10,141 bases of DNA from Alphaproteobacteria bacterium. GTDB lineage: Bacteria; Pseudomonadota; Alphaproteobacteria; UBA6615. The stretch is from NCBI GenBank assembly GCA_017643325.1, contig JAEPNS010000056.1, positions 3,390 through 13,530 on the forward strand. Direction: 5' to 3'. How positions within the stretch are numbered: position 1 is the first letter of the stretch; each line of letters begins with the position of its first letter. The position numbers and the translations under genes were made by a program. The notes beneath the pieces are model-generated. The model did not search any database, was not told the origin of the DNA, and worked only from the letters and a program-made list of their open reading frames with translations. Of this stretch, positions 1 to 6,425 are shown piece after piece.

Positions 1-639
1 GTGCGCGTGCTCCAGGACCAGACCTTCCAGCCGGTGGGTGGGCAGCGAAAGGTCCAGGTCGATGTCCGGGTTGTGGCGACGACGACGAGAGACCTGCAGC
101 AGGAGATCGCCGAAGGCCGCTTTCGTGAGGACCTGTTCTACCGTCTGAGCGTGGTGCCGCTCGAGGTCCCCGACCTCGCGGCGCGGCGCGAGGACATCCC
201 GAAGCTGGCCGAGCACTTCATCCGCCGTTCGGCCGAGACGGGCGGCATGCCCGCGCGCCGCATCGGACCGGACGCGATGTCGGTGCTGCAGGCACACGAC
301 TGGCCGGGAAACGTGCGCCAGCTGCGCAACGTGATCGAATGGCTGATGATCATGGCGCCGACCGACCCGCAGCAGCCGATCCGGGCGGACATGCTGCCGC
401 CGGAACTGACCGAGAAGGCGCCGCGCGCCCTGCAGGGTGCGGGCCAGACGGAGTTTCTCTCCCTGTCGCTGCGCGACGCGCGCGAGGAGTTCGAACGCCA
501 GTATCTGGAGGCGCAGATAAACCGGTTCGGTGGTAATGTGTCGAAGACCGCAACCTTTGTGGGCATGGAACGTTCGGCCTTGCACAGGAAGCTGAAGTCG
601 CTCGGCGTTCAGGGGCCGACCATACGAACCTCCGACTAG
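1..639 (+). CDS. ntrX: NtrX, sigma-54-type response regulator of the NtrYX system (3' part)
   Basis: This is the C-terminal 212 residues of an NtrC-family response regulator; the receiver domain and Walker motifs lie left of the window. Visible parts are the end of the AAA+ ATPase domain (residues 1-140) and a C-terminal Fis-type DNA-binding helix-turn-helix (about 160-203). Sensor I reads VVATTTRDL (24-32), the arginine-finger segment is FREDLFYRL (41-49), and sensor II is WPGNVRQLRN (101-110). The end, ERSALHRKLKSLGV (190-203), is the typical NtrX recognition helix. The first GTG at position 1 is an internal codon, not a start. NtrX is the partner of sensor kinase NtrY and is known in alphaproteobacteria for control of nitrogen, redox and envelope genes. 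The assignment as NtrX rather than NtrC rests on this C-terminus and on trkA, dat and hfq following it, which is the usual alphaproteobacterial order. Confidence in the family is very high and in the paralogue high. Confidence 0.93.
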   Translation: MRVLQDQTFQPVGGQRKVQVDVRVVATTTRDLQQEIAEGRFREDLFYRLSVVPLEVPDLAARREDIPKLAEHFIRRSAETGGMPARRIGPDAMSVLQAHDWPGNVRQLRNVIEWLMIMAPTDPQQPIRADMLPPELTEKAPRALQGAGQTEFLSLSLRDAREEFERQYLEAQINRFGGNVSKTATFVGMERSALHRKLKSLGVQGPTIRTSD

Positions 640-702
640 GGACCAACATCCGGCCGTTTTCGACCGACATGCGTCGATGGCGCCGGGACGCGGGATACTT
701 CC

Positions 703-2079
703 ATGAAAGCGATTATTTGCGGCGGCGGCCAGGTCGGTTCGAGCATCGCCCGGGAACTGGCGGCGGAGCGGGTCGACGTGACCGTCATCGACCAGAGCCC
801 GGACCTGATCCGGCGGATTCGCGACACGCTCGACGTTACGGCCATGGTGGGCTTCGCCTCGCATCCCGACGTGCTGGAGGCGGCCGGCGCGCGCGACGCG
901 GACATGATCGTGGCCGTTACCTTTGCCGATGAAGTCAACATGATCGCGTGCCAGGTCGCGCATTCCCTGTTCGACGTCCCGATGAAGATCGCGCGGGTGC
1001 GCGCCCAGAGTTACCGCAACCCGATCTGGTCCGATCTTTTCTCGCGCGACAACATGCCGATCGACGTGATCATCTCGCCCGAGATCGAGGTCGCCCGCGC
1101 CATCGGGCGCCGGTTCACGGTGCCCGGCTCGTTCGAGATGATCCCGCTCGCCGACAACCGGCTCCGGCTGATCGGCGTGCGCTGCGAGGAGAACTGCCCG
1201 ATCCTCGACACGCCGCTGCGCCAGCTGACGACACTTTTCCCGGACCTGCGCCTGACGACGATCGGCATCATCCGCGAGGGCAAGCCCATCGTGCCGTCGG
1301 GCGATGACCATCTGGAAGTCGGGGACGAGGTCTACATCGTGGTGGATGCGGATCACGTTCCGCGCGCGATGGCGGCGTTCGGTCACGACGAACCGGAGGC
1401 GCGCCGCGTGGTGATTATCGGCGGCGGCAATATCGGCCAGAGCCTGGCGGAGGACATCGAGGAGCAGTTCACCGGTGTCACGGCGCGCCTCATCGAGCTG
1501 GACAAGGATCGCGCCCAGGCCGTCGCCCAGACCCTGTCGAAAACCACCGTGATCAATGGCGACGCGCTCGATCCGGACATCCTGGACGAGGCGAATATCG
1601 GCAAGACGAGCACCGTGGTCGCCGTCACCAACGACGACGAGGTGAACATTCTCGCGTCGCTGCTCGCCAAGCGCTATGGCGCGGAGCGTGCGGTCACCCT
1701 GGTCAACAGCAACACCTACAACCCGCTGCTTGCCCCGCTCGGGATCGACGTCGTGGTCAACCCGCGGGTCATCACCGTCTCGACCATCCTGCAGGTCATC
1801 CGTCGCGGCCGGATCCGCTCGGTTCATTCGATCGGCGAGAATTTTGGCGAGGTCATCGAGGCCGAGGCGCTGGAGACGTCTAGCCTTGTCGGCCAGCCGA
1901 TCAAGGACGCGAAGCTCCCGCCCGGCGTCATCGTCGCGTCGATCATCCGCGACGACGAGGTGATCATGGTCGACAAGGACACGGTTATTAACGTCGACGA
2001 CCGCGTGATCCTGTTTGCGACCAAGGATGCGGTGCGCAAGATCGAGCGGATGTTTGCCGTCCGTCTTGAGTTTTTCTAG
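703..2079 (+). CDS. trkA: TrkA, NAD-binding regulatory subunit of Trk potassium uptake
   Basis: The product is a 458-aa cytoplasmic peripheral protein that gates a TrkH/TrkG potassium channel in response to nucleotides. It has the full duplicated RCK architecture: a first Rossmann (TrkA-N) domain at about 1-125 with GGGQVG at 7-12 and the ribose-binding acidic residue D30, and a first TrkA-C domain at about 140-225. A second Rossmann domain at about 234-355 has GGGNIG at 240-245 and an acidic residue E265 at the end of its second strand, and a second TrkA-C domain spans about 372-455. The length matches complete bacterial TrkA (about 458 aa). The ATG at 703 is the first start codon in its open frame and has a modest GGGA ribosome site at 692-695. 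It lies 63 bp after ntrX and 11 bp before dat, so all three are probably co-transcribed. No trkH/trkG gene is in the window. Confidence 0.96.
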   Translation: MKAIICGGGQVGSSIARELAAERVDVTVIDQSPDLIRRIRDTLDVTAMVGFASHPDVLEAAGARDADMIVAVTFADEVNMIACQVAHSLFDVPMKIARVRAQSYRNPIWSDLFSRDNMPIDVIISPEIEVARAIGRRFTVPGSFEMIPLADNRLRLIGVRCEENCPILDTPLRQLTTLFPDLRLTTIGIIREGKPIVPSGDDHLEVGDEVYIVVDADHVPRAMAAFGHDEPEARRVVIIGGGNIGQSLAEDIEEQFTGVTARLIELDKDRAQAVAQTLSKTTVINGDALDPDILDEANIGKTSTVVAVTNDDEVNILASLLAKRYGAERAVTLVNSNTYNPLLAPLGIDVVVNPRVITVSTILQVIRRGRIRSVHSIGENFGEVIEAEALETSSLVGQPIKDAKLPPGVIVASIIRDDEVIMVDKDTVINVDDRVILFATKDAVRKIERMFAVRLEFF

Positions 2080-2090
2080 GAGACGGGCTC

Positions 2091-2954
2091 GTGCCGAGAA
2101 TTGCCTATGTCAACGGGCGCTATGTCGATCACCGCGCCGCCGCGGTCCATGTCGAGGATCGCGGATACCAGTTCGCCGACGGCGTCTACGAGGTCATCCA
2201 CCTGTTCCGCAACCGGCTGATTGACGAGGAGCCGCACCTCGATCGGCTCGACCGTTCGCTGCGTGAACTCGATATGGCCTGGCCGATGGGGCGGGCGGCG
2301 ATGAGGGTCGCGATGCGCGAGATCGTGCGCCGGAACGGGTACGCGACGGGCCTTCTCTACATCCAGGTCACCCGCGGTGTCGCGCCGCGCGACCACAAGT
2401 TCCCGCAACTGCCGATGTCGTCCCTGGTGATGACCGTGCGACCGATCCCGGAGTTTCCCGACGACATGCGCGAGGAAGGTGTGGCCGTCGTGACCATCGA
2501 CGACATCCGCTGGGCGCGCCGTGACATCAAGTCGATCTCCCTGCTTCCCAACGTCTTGGGAAAGCAGGCGGCAGCGGATGCCGGTGCCTATGAGGCATGG
2601 ATGATCGACGCCGATGGCATGGTCACGGAAGGCACCTCGTCGAACGCCTGGATCGTCAACGGGGAGGGGACGCTTGTCACCCGTCCGGCGGACCATGACA
2701 TCCTTCGCGGAATCACCCGGCAGGCCATCCTGCGCATGGCCGACGAGCTGGACATCGCGTTCGAGGAGCGGCCGTTTTCACGCGACGAGGCGCTGGGAGC
2801 CCGCGAGGCGTTCATGAGCAACTCGTCGCACTTCGTCACGCCGGTCACCCGGATCGACGACAATGCGATCGCCAACGGGCGACCGGGATCGTTGAGCACG
2901 GCCTTGCACGAACGTTACCTCGATTTCATGAAGGAATTTCAGAAGCTTAACTAG
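2091..2954 (+). CDS. dat: D-amino-acid aminotransferase (PLP fold-type IV)
   Basis: The product is a 287-aa class IV aminotransferase, the usual length. It transfers the amino group between D-amino acids and 2-oxo acids (for example D-alanine + 2-oxoglutarate to pyruvate + D-glutamate), feeding peptidoglycan precursors or degrading D-amino acids. The PLP-binding lysine is K147 in RDIKSISLLPNV, and E180 in TEGTSSN is placed to contact the pyridine nitrogen. RGVAPRDHKFP (95-105) supplies R100 and H102, which line up with the carboxylate-binding Arg98 and His100 of the Bacillus D-enzyme. This favours D-amino-acid over branched-chain (IlvE) or aminodeoxychorismate lyase (PabC) activity. Y33 in DGVYE is also conserved. 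The GTG start at 2091 is chosen because AGGAG (2078-2082), overlapping the trkA stop, sits 8 nt upstream. Substrate specificity is inferred from these residues only. Confidence 0.88.
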   Translation: MPRIAYVNGRYVDHRAAAVHVEDRGYQFADGVYEVIHLFRNRLIDEEPHLDRLDRSLRELDMAWPMGRAAMRVAMREIVRRNGYATGLLYIQVTRGVAPRDHKFPQLPMSSLVMTVRPIPEFPDDMREEGVAVVTIDDIRWARRDIKSISLLPNVLGKQAAADAGAYEAWMIDADGMVTEGTSSNAWIVNGEGTLVTRPADHDILRGITRQAILRMADELDIAFEERPFSRDEALGAREAFMSNSSHFVTPVTRIDDNAIANGRPGSLSTALHERYLDFMKEFQKLN

Positions 2955-2960
2955 TTTTGT

Positions 2961-3003
2961 GCGGATTTCTCGACTTTTCCCGCCGAACGGACTGGAAATC
3001 CGC
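2961..3003 (+). repeat. Perfect 9-bp inverted repeat just after dat
   Basis: GCGGATTTC at 2961-2969 is exactly complementary to GAAATCCGC at 2995-3003, with a 25-nt loop and one further possible G-U pair (2970/2994). It starts 6 nt after the dat stop codon. In RNA this could form a stem-loop at the 3' end of the ntrX-trkA-dat message, acting as an RNA stabiliser or an attenuation point. There is no run of T after the second arm, so it is not a standard intrinsic terminator. As DNA, the spaced arms could instead be an operator upstream of hfq. The match is directly visible; the function is a guess. Confidence 0.4.
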
Positions 3004-3040
3004 CCGGTGACGTCTAACGTATATAACCATGTGAAAATAC

Positions 3041-3054
3041 AGGGCTTCGGCCCT
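3041..3054 (+). other. Small cUUCGg hairpin upstream of hfq
   Basis: AGGGC-TTCG-GCCCT forms a 5-bp stem closed by a UUCG tetraloop with the C-G closing pair, a known very stable RNA loop. It lies 64 nt before the hfq start. With only TTAACC following, and no T run, it is a poor intrinsic terminator. It may be a 3'-end or leader structure, depending on where hfq transcription begins. Confidence 0.35.
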
Positions 3055-3082
3055 TAACCTATCAACCCGAAGCACGCATAAT
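3054..3082 (+). promoter_or_regulatory. Candidate hfq promoter (weak)
   Basis: TTAACC (3054-3059), a 17-bp spacer and CATAAT (3077-3082) resemble a housekeeping -35/-10 pair, with 4 of 6 and 5 of 6 matches to TTGACA/TATAAT. Transcription would start near 3089, giving a leader of about 30 nt. A second possible -10, TATAAC at 3022-3027, has no good -35 but would place the hairpin at 3041-3054 inside the leader. The 163-bp gap makes an hfq promoter here likely, but its exact position is uncertain. Confidence 0.25.
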
Positions 3083-3100
3083 ACAACCAACACAAGAATA
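3080..3100 (+). promoter_or_regulatory. A-every-third-base tract before the hfq ribosome site
   Basis: Seven consecutive triplets beginning with A (AAT ACA ACC AAC ACA AGA ATA) end 5 nt before the GAGG ribosome site of hfq. The tract has no G except one and looks unstructured. The distal face of Hfq is known to bind A-R-N type repeats, and Hfq of E. coli represses its own translation through its 5' leader, so this could be an autoregulatory site. Only three of the seven triplets have a purine at the second position, so the match to a strict ARN motif is partial. Confidence 0.22.
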
Positions 3101-3105
3101 CGGCT

Positions 3106-3109
3106 GAGG
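3106..3109 (+). promoter_or_regulatory. hfq ribosome binding site
   Basis: GAGG sits 8 nt upstream of the hfq ATG, in an otherwise A-rich stretch. It fixes the start at 3118. Confidence 0.7.
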
Positions 3110-3117
3110 TAATAAAG

Positions 3118-3381
3118 ATGGCTGCCGAACGGTCACAGAATGTTCAGGATGTCTTCCTGAACCACATCCGCAAGAACAAGACACCGGTGACGATCTTTCT
3201 CGTCAACGGCGTGAAGTTGCAGGGTGTCGTCACCTGGTTCGATAACTTTTGCGTCCTGCTGCGCCGCGATGCGCATTCGCAGCTTGTGTACAAGCATGCG
3301 ATTTCGACGGTGATGCCGTCGATGCCGGTCCAGCTGTTCGAGCCGGAAACGGAAGATCAAGAGGCCGAAGCGGCCGAGTAA
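3118..3381 (+). CDS. hfq: Hfq, Sm-like RNA chaperone
   Basis: The product is an 87-aa Sm-fold protein forming a hexameric ring that pairs small RNAs with mRNAs and affects their stability and translation. The Sm1 region runs from Q10 (in QNVQD) through FLVNGVKLQG (27-36) to FDNFCVLLRRD (41-51). The Sm2 motif is VYKHAISTVMP (57-67), with the proximal-face uridine-binding Y58-K59-H60. F27 takes the place of the distal-face Tyr25 of E. coli, and basic rim residues are R18, K19 and K21. After about residue 72 there is only a short acidic tail (EPETEDQEAEAAE), typical of alphaproteobacterial Hfq and much shorter than the E. coli tail. The start is supported by GAGG 8 nt upstream. hflX follows after 9 bp in the same frame. 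In alphaproteobacteria Hfq is also needed for expression of nitrogen-fixation and transport genes; which targets apply here cannot be seen. Confidence 0.98.
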   Translation: MAAERSQNVQDVFLNHIRKNKTPVTIFLVNGVKLQGVVTWFDNFCVLLRRDAHSQLVYKHAISTVMPSMPVQLFEPETEDQEAEAAE

Positions 3382-3390
3382 TCGCCGGTT

Positions 3391-4740
3391 TTGGCGCACA
3401 ACGACACGACCGATTTCGCGATCGACGGCCCCGTACAGACCCGGGCCGTCGTGCTGCAACCAGTTATTCGTGAACGCGGATCGCCTTCGGCGGACCGCGA
3501 TCCCGACGTGCTGCTCGCCGACACCGCGGGGCTTGCGCACGCCATCGATCTCGATCTCGCGGCATGCCGCGTCGTGAGCCTCAACCGGCCGCGTCCCGCC
3601 ACGTTGTTCGGCGAAGGCGTCGTGGAGGAGGTCCGCGAGCGCGTGCACGCCGAAGAGGCCGGTCTGGTAATCGTCGGCGGTCCGCTTTCGCCCGTCCAGC
3701 AGCGCAACCTTGAGCGTGCCTGGAAGTGCAAGGTGATCGACCGGACAGGGCTCATCCTCGAGATTTTCGGAGCCCGTGCGCGGACCCGCGAAGGACAGCT
3801 TCAGGTAGAACTTGCGGCGCTAACCTATCAGCGCAGCCGCCTCGTACGTTCGTGGACCCACCTTGAGCGGCAGCGCGGCGGTTTCGGCTTCGTTGGCGGT
3901 CCCGGTGAAAGCCAGATCGAGCTTGACCGCCGTCTCATTGACGACCGCATCGCGCGCCTGAAAAAGGAGCTGGACCAGGTTCGCCGGACACGCGGCCTGC
4001 ACCGCCGTGCGCGTGAGCGCGTGCCGTACCCGCTGATTGCGCTCGTCGGATATACGAACGCCGGCAAATCGACCCTTTTCAACCGCCTGACCCGCGCAGA
4101 CGTTTATGCCGAGGACATGCTGTTCGCGACCCTCGATCCGACCATGCGCCAGATCGAGCTGCCATCGGGCCGCACGGCGATCCTGTCCGATACCGTCGGG
4201 TTCATTTCCGAATTGCCGCACGACCTCGTTGCGGCCTTCCGGGCGACGCTGGAGGAAGTCGTCGCCGCGGACATCGTCCTTCACGTGCGCGATTGTGCCG
4301 ACCCGGACACCGAAGGCCAGCGCCAGGACGTTGAGGAGATCCTCGCCAACCTGATCGGGGAGCCGGACGAAGGGGACGACGGAGACGGGCCCGTCCGGAT
4401 CGAGGTCCTGAACAAGATCGATCTGCTGTCCGTCGAGGAGCGTGACTCGGTGCGCGAGAGGGCGCGGCGTTCCGATGATATCGTGGCGCTGTCCGCGACG
4501 ACCGGGGAGGGCTGCGACGCTCTCCTCGACGCGATCGACGGCGCCCTCGCCGCCGCCGACTCCGTGGCCGAGGTCGAAATCGACCTCAGCGACGGGGCGA
4601 CGCTGGCCTGGCTCTACGAAAAGGGCGAGGTGCTGTCGCGCGAGGACGACGGCATGCACAGCCGTCTGAAGGTTCGCCTCGCGCCGCGCGACCTGGCGCG
4701 GCTGAACAAGCGGCGCGGGGCAAACGGGTCATCCGCATGA
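3391..4740 (+). CDS. hflX: HflX, ribosome-associated GTPase
   Basis: The product is a 449-aa TRAFAC-class GTPase that binds the 50S subunit and splits stalled or hibernating ribosomes. The N-terminal HflX domain (about 20-165) is followed by the glycine-rich QRGGFGFVGGPGESQIE segment (161-177), a charged helix (about 178-212) and the G domain. G1 is GYTNAGKST (220-228), the G2 threonine is in FATLDPT (245-251), G3 is DTVGF (267-271), G4 is NKID (341-344), and G5 is SAT (368-370). A C-terminal domain follows (about 395-440). An acidic stretch, GEPDEGDDGDG (323-333), lies between G3 and G4. The frame allows only TTG at 3391 or GTG at 3451 as starts. TTG is preferred because it keeps the whole N-terminal domain, but neither has a clear ribosome site, so translation is probably coupled to hfq. 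The stop overlaps the next start in ATGA. Confidence 0.95.
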   Translation: MAHNDTTDFAIDGPVQTRAVVLQPVIRERGSPSADRDPDVLLADTAGLAHAIDLDLAACRVVSLNRPRPATLFGEGVVEEVRERVHAEEAGLVIVGGPLSPVQQRNLERAWKCKVIDRTGLILEIFGARARTREGQLQVELAALTYQRSRLVRSWTHLERQRGGFGFVGGPGESQIELDRRLIDDRIARLKKELDQVRRTRGLHRRARERVPYPLIALVGYTNAGKSTLFNRLTRADVYAEDMLFATLDPTMRQIELPSGRTAILSDTVGFISELPHDLVAAFRATLEEVVAADIVLHVRDCADPDTEGQRQDVEEILANLIGEPDEGDDGDGPVRIEVLNKIDLLSVEERDSVRERARRSDDIVALSATTGEGCDALLDAIDGALAAADSVAEVEIDLSDGATLAWLYEKGEVLSREDDGMHSRLKVRLAPRDLARLNKRRGANGSSA

Positions 4741-5522
4741 ATGCGCTGGTGTCCGACCCGTCGCAGGTGATCAACCTGATGCAGGAGGCCGCCCGCGAGA
4801 TCATTCTCCCGCGCTTCCGCTCGCTTGAGGACGGGCAGATCGACGAGAAGGACGGCGGGGAACTTGTCACCGTTGCGGACATCGAAACCGAGAAATGGCT
4901 CACGGCGCGGCTGCCCGGAAGCACCGTCGTGGGCGAGGAAGCGGTGTTCGCGGACAAGTCTGTCTTCGACCGCCTGTCTGGCACGGATCCCGTGTGGGTG
5001 ATCGATCCCATCGACGGGACATGGAATTTCGCACATGGCCGACCGGTCTTTGCGGTCCTGATTGCCCTCGTCGTGGAGGGCATGGTGGTCGGCGGCTGGA
5101 TCTACGAACCGGTCTCGGGGACAACGATCGTGGGCATGCGCGGCGATGGCGTCGTGTTTGACGGGTCACCCGTCCGGCTCGGGCCGCCGCCTGGCGAGTC
5201 CGGCTATGTGGGCACCGCGGCCCGCTACCTGTTCGAACGCACCGAGCAGCGCCCCGACGTTGTCGACCGGGTTTATCGGCCGAACTGCGCCGGCCACGAG
5301 TATGTTTTGATCCTCTCCGGCGAGCGCGCGTTTTCCGCCTACACGAAACTGATGCCGTGGGACCATGCGGCGGGAAGTTTCCTGGTGCGCGAGGCGGGTG
5401 GCCACAGTGCGCTGCTCGACGAGGGACTGTACGATGTTGCGCGGCCGCGCGGCGATCTGCTGACGGCCGACAGCGAGGCGACGTGGCACGATGTCGCCGC
5501 GATTATGCGAGAAAACGACTGA
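4737..5522 (+). CDS. Inositol-monophosphatase-family phosphatase
   Basis: The product is a 261-aa Mg2+-dependent, Li+-sensitive type sugar-phosphatase fold. Both family signatures are intact: WVIDPIDGTWNFAH (87-100) and WDHAAGSFLVREAGG (208-222). Metal ligands are visible as E67/E68 in GEE, D90, D93 and D209. Possible substrates are myo-inositol 1-phosphate, histidinol phosphate or fructose 1,6-bisphosphate. 3'-phosphoadenosine 5'-phosphate is less likely, because CysQ proteins usually carry DPLDGTKEF at the first signature. The ATG overlaps the hflX stop by 4 bp (ATGA), so translation is probably coupled. The ribosome site is weak. No signal peptide or membrane segment is seen. The family is certain; the substrate cannot be assigned from sequence. 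Confidence 0.9.
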   Translation: MNALVSDPSQVINLMQEAAREIILPRFRSLEDGQIDEKDGGELVTVADIETEKWLTARLPGSTVVGEEAVFADKSVFDRLSGTDPVWVIDPIDGTWNFAHGRPVFAVLIALVVEGMVVGGWIYEPVSGTTIVGMRGDGVVFDGSPVRLGPPPGESGYVGTAARYLFERTEQRPDVVDRVYRPNCAGHEYVLILSGERAFSAYTKLMPWDHAAGSFLVREAGGHSALLDEGLYDVARPRGDLLTADSEATWHDVAAIMREND

Positions 5523-5543
5523 TCCGGGAGCAGGGGGATTTCC

Positions 5544-6422
5544 ATGGCAGATTCTAGAAAAACGGCGTTCATCGGCCTTGGCGTGATGGGCTATCCGATG
5601 GCGGGTCACCTGAAGTCTGCCGGGCATGATGTCGCGGTCTACAACCGCACGGCGGCCAAGGCGGAAACCTGGGCCGGCGAACATGGCGGGACGGCCCACA
5701 CCACGCCGCGCGAGGCCGCATCGGGAGCGGAGTTCGTCTTTGTGTGCGTCGGCAATGACGACGATGTGCGAAGCGTCGTCCTCGGGGACGACGGCGTCCT
5801 CGCCGGGATGGAAAAGGGCGCGACCCTCGTCGATCACACGACCGCATCCGCGGACCTTGCGCGCGAGCTCGCGCAGACCTGTGCCGAGGCCGGGATCAGT
5901 TTCCTCGATGCGCCCGTGTCCGGCGGACAGGCCGGCGCCGAAAACGGCGTTCTCACGGTGATGGTCGGCGGCGAACAGGAGACCTTCGACAGTGCGGCCC
6001 CGGTGATCGATGCGTATGCGCAGGCGTGCACGCTGATCGGGCCGGCCGGCTCCGGGCAACTTGCGAAAATGGTGAACCAGATCTGCATCGCCGGGGTTGT
6101 GCAGGGACTGTCCGAAGCCGTGAATTTCGGGATGAAGGCCGGGCTCGACATGGAAAAGGTGATCGGCACGATTTCCAAGGGCGCGGCGCAAAGCTGGCAG
6201 ATGGAGAACCGCTGGGAGACGATGGTCGCCGGAAAGTTCGACTACGGGTTCGCGGTGGACTGGATGCGGAAGGATCTCGGCATCTGCCTCGCCGAGGGTG
6301 AACGCAACGATGCCCGGTTGCCGGTCACGGCGCTCGTCGACCAGTTCTACGCCCATGTGCAGGCCCGCGGCGGCAATCGCTGGGACACCTCAAGCCTGAT
6401 CCACCTGCTCGCGAACGACTGA
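5544..6422 (+). CDS. 3-hydroxyisobutyrate dehydrogenase-family NAD(P)-dependent oxidoreductase
   Basis: The product is a 292-aa beta-hydroxyacid dehydrogenase of the usual length. The Rossmann motif GLGVMGYPMA is at 11-20, and NRT (34-36) follows the second strand, where an arginine rather than an acidic residue suggests NADP(H) preference. The substrate-binding loop is DAPVSGG (122-128). The catalytic lysine is K175 in GSGQLAKMVNQ (169-179), and the C-terminal KDLGICLAEG (243-252) is the conserved helix. The substrate could be 3-hydroxyisobutyrate (valine breakdown), tartronate semialdehyde, succinic semialdehyde/glyoxylate or 3-sulfolactaldehyde-type compounds; no valine-pathway neighbours are present to decide. 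The start has a G-rich ribosome site (AGGGGG, 5532-5537). It lies 21 bp after the phosphatase, probably in the same operon, and ends 3 bp from the stop of the convergent sulfotransferase gene. Confidence 0.9.
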   Translation: MADSRKTAFIGLGVMGYPMAGHLKSAGHDVAVYNRTAAKAETWAGEHGGTAHTTPREAASGAEFVFVCVGNDDDVRSVVLGDDGVLAGMEKGATLVDHTTASADLARELAQTCAEAGISFLDAPVSGGQAGAENGVLTVMVGGEQETFDSAAPVIDAYAQACTLIGPAGSGQLAKMVNQICIAGVVQGLSEAVNFGMKAGLDMEKVIGTISKGAAQSWQMENRWETMVAGKFDYGFAVDWMRKDLGICLAEGERNDARLPVTALVDQFYAHVQARGGNRWDTSSLIHLLAND

Positions 6423-6425
6423 CTC

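Noticed and set aside
1..3. GTG at the window edge as an ntrX start
   Set aside because: The reading begins in the middle of the AAA+ domain, so the gene must start left of the window.
3820..4659. Minus-strand open frame (279 codons) opposite hflX
   Set aside because: It lies wholly antisense to a conserved GTPase and shows no recognisable motif.
5166..6356. Long minus-strand open frame (396 codons) opposite the phosphatase and dehydrogenase
   Set aside because: Both plus-strand genes have intact family motifs; the antisense translation shows no recognisable domain and is rich in Arg, Gly, His and Pro, as expected of a GC-rich shadow.
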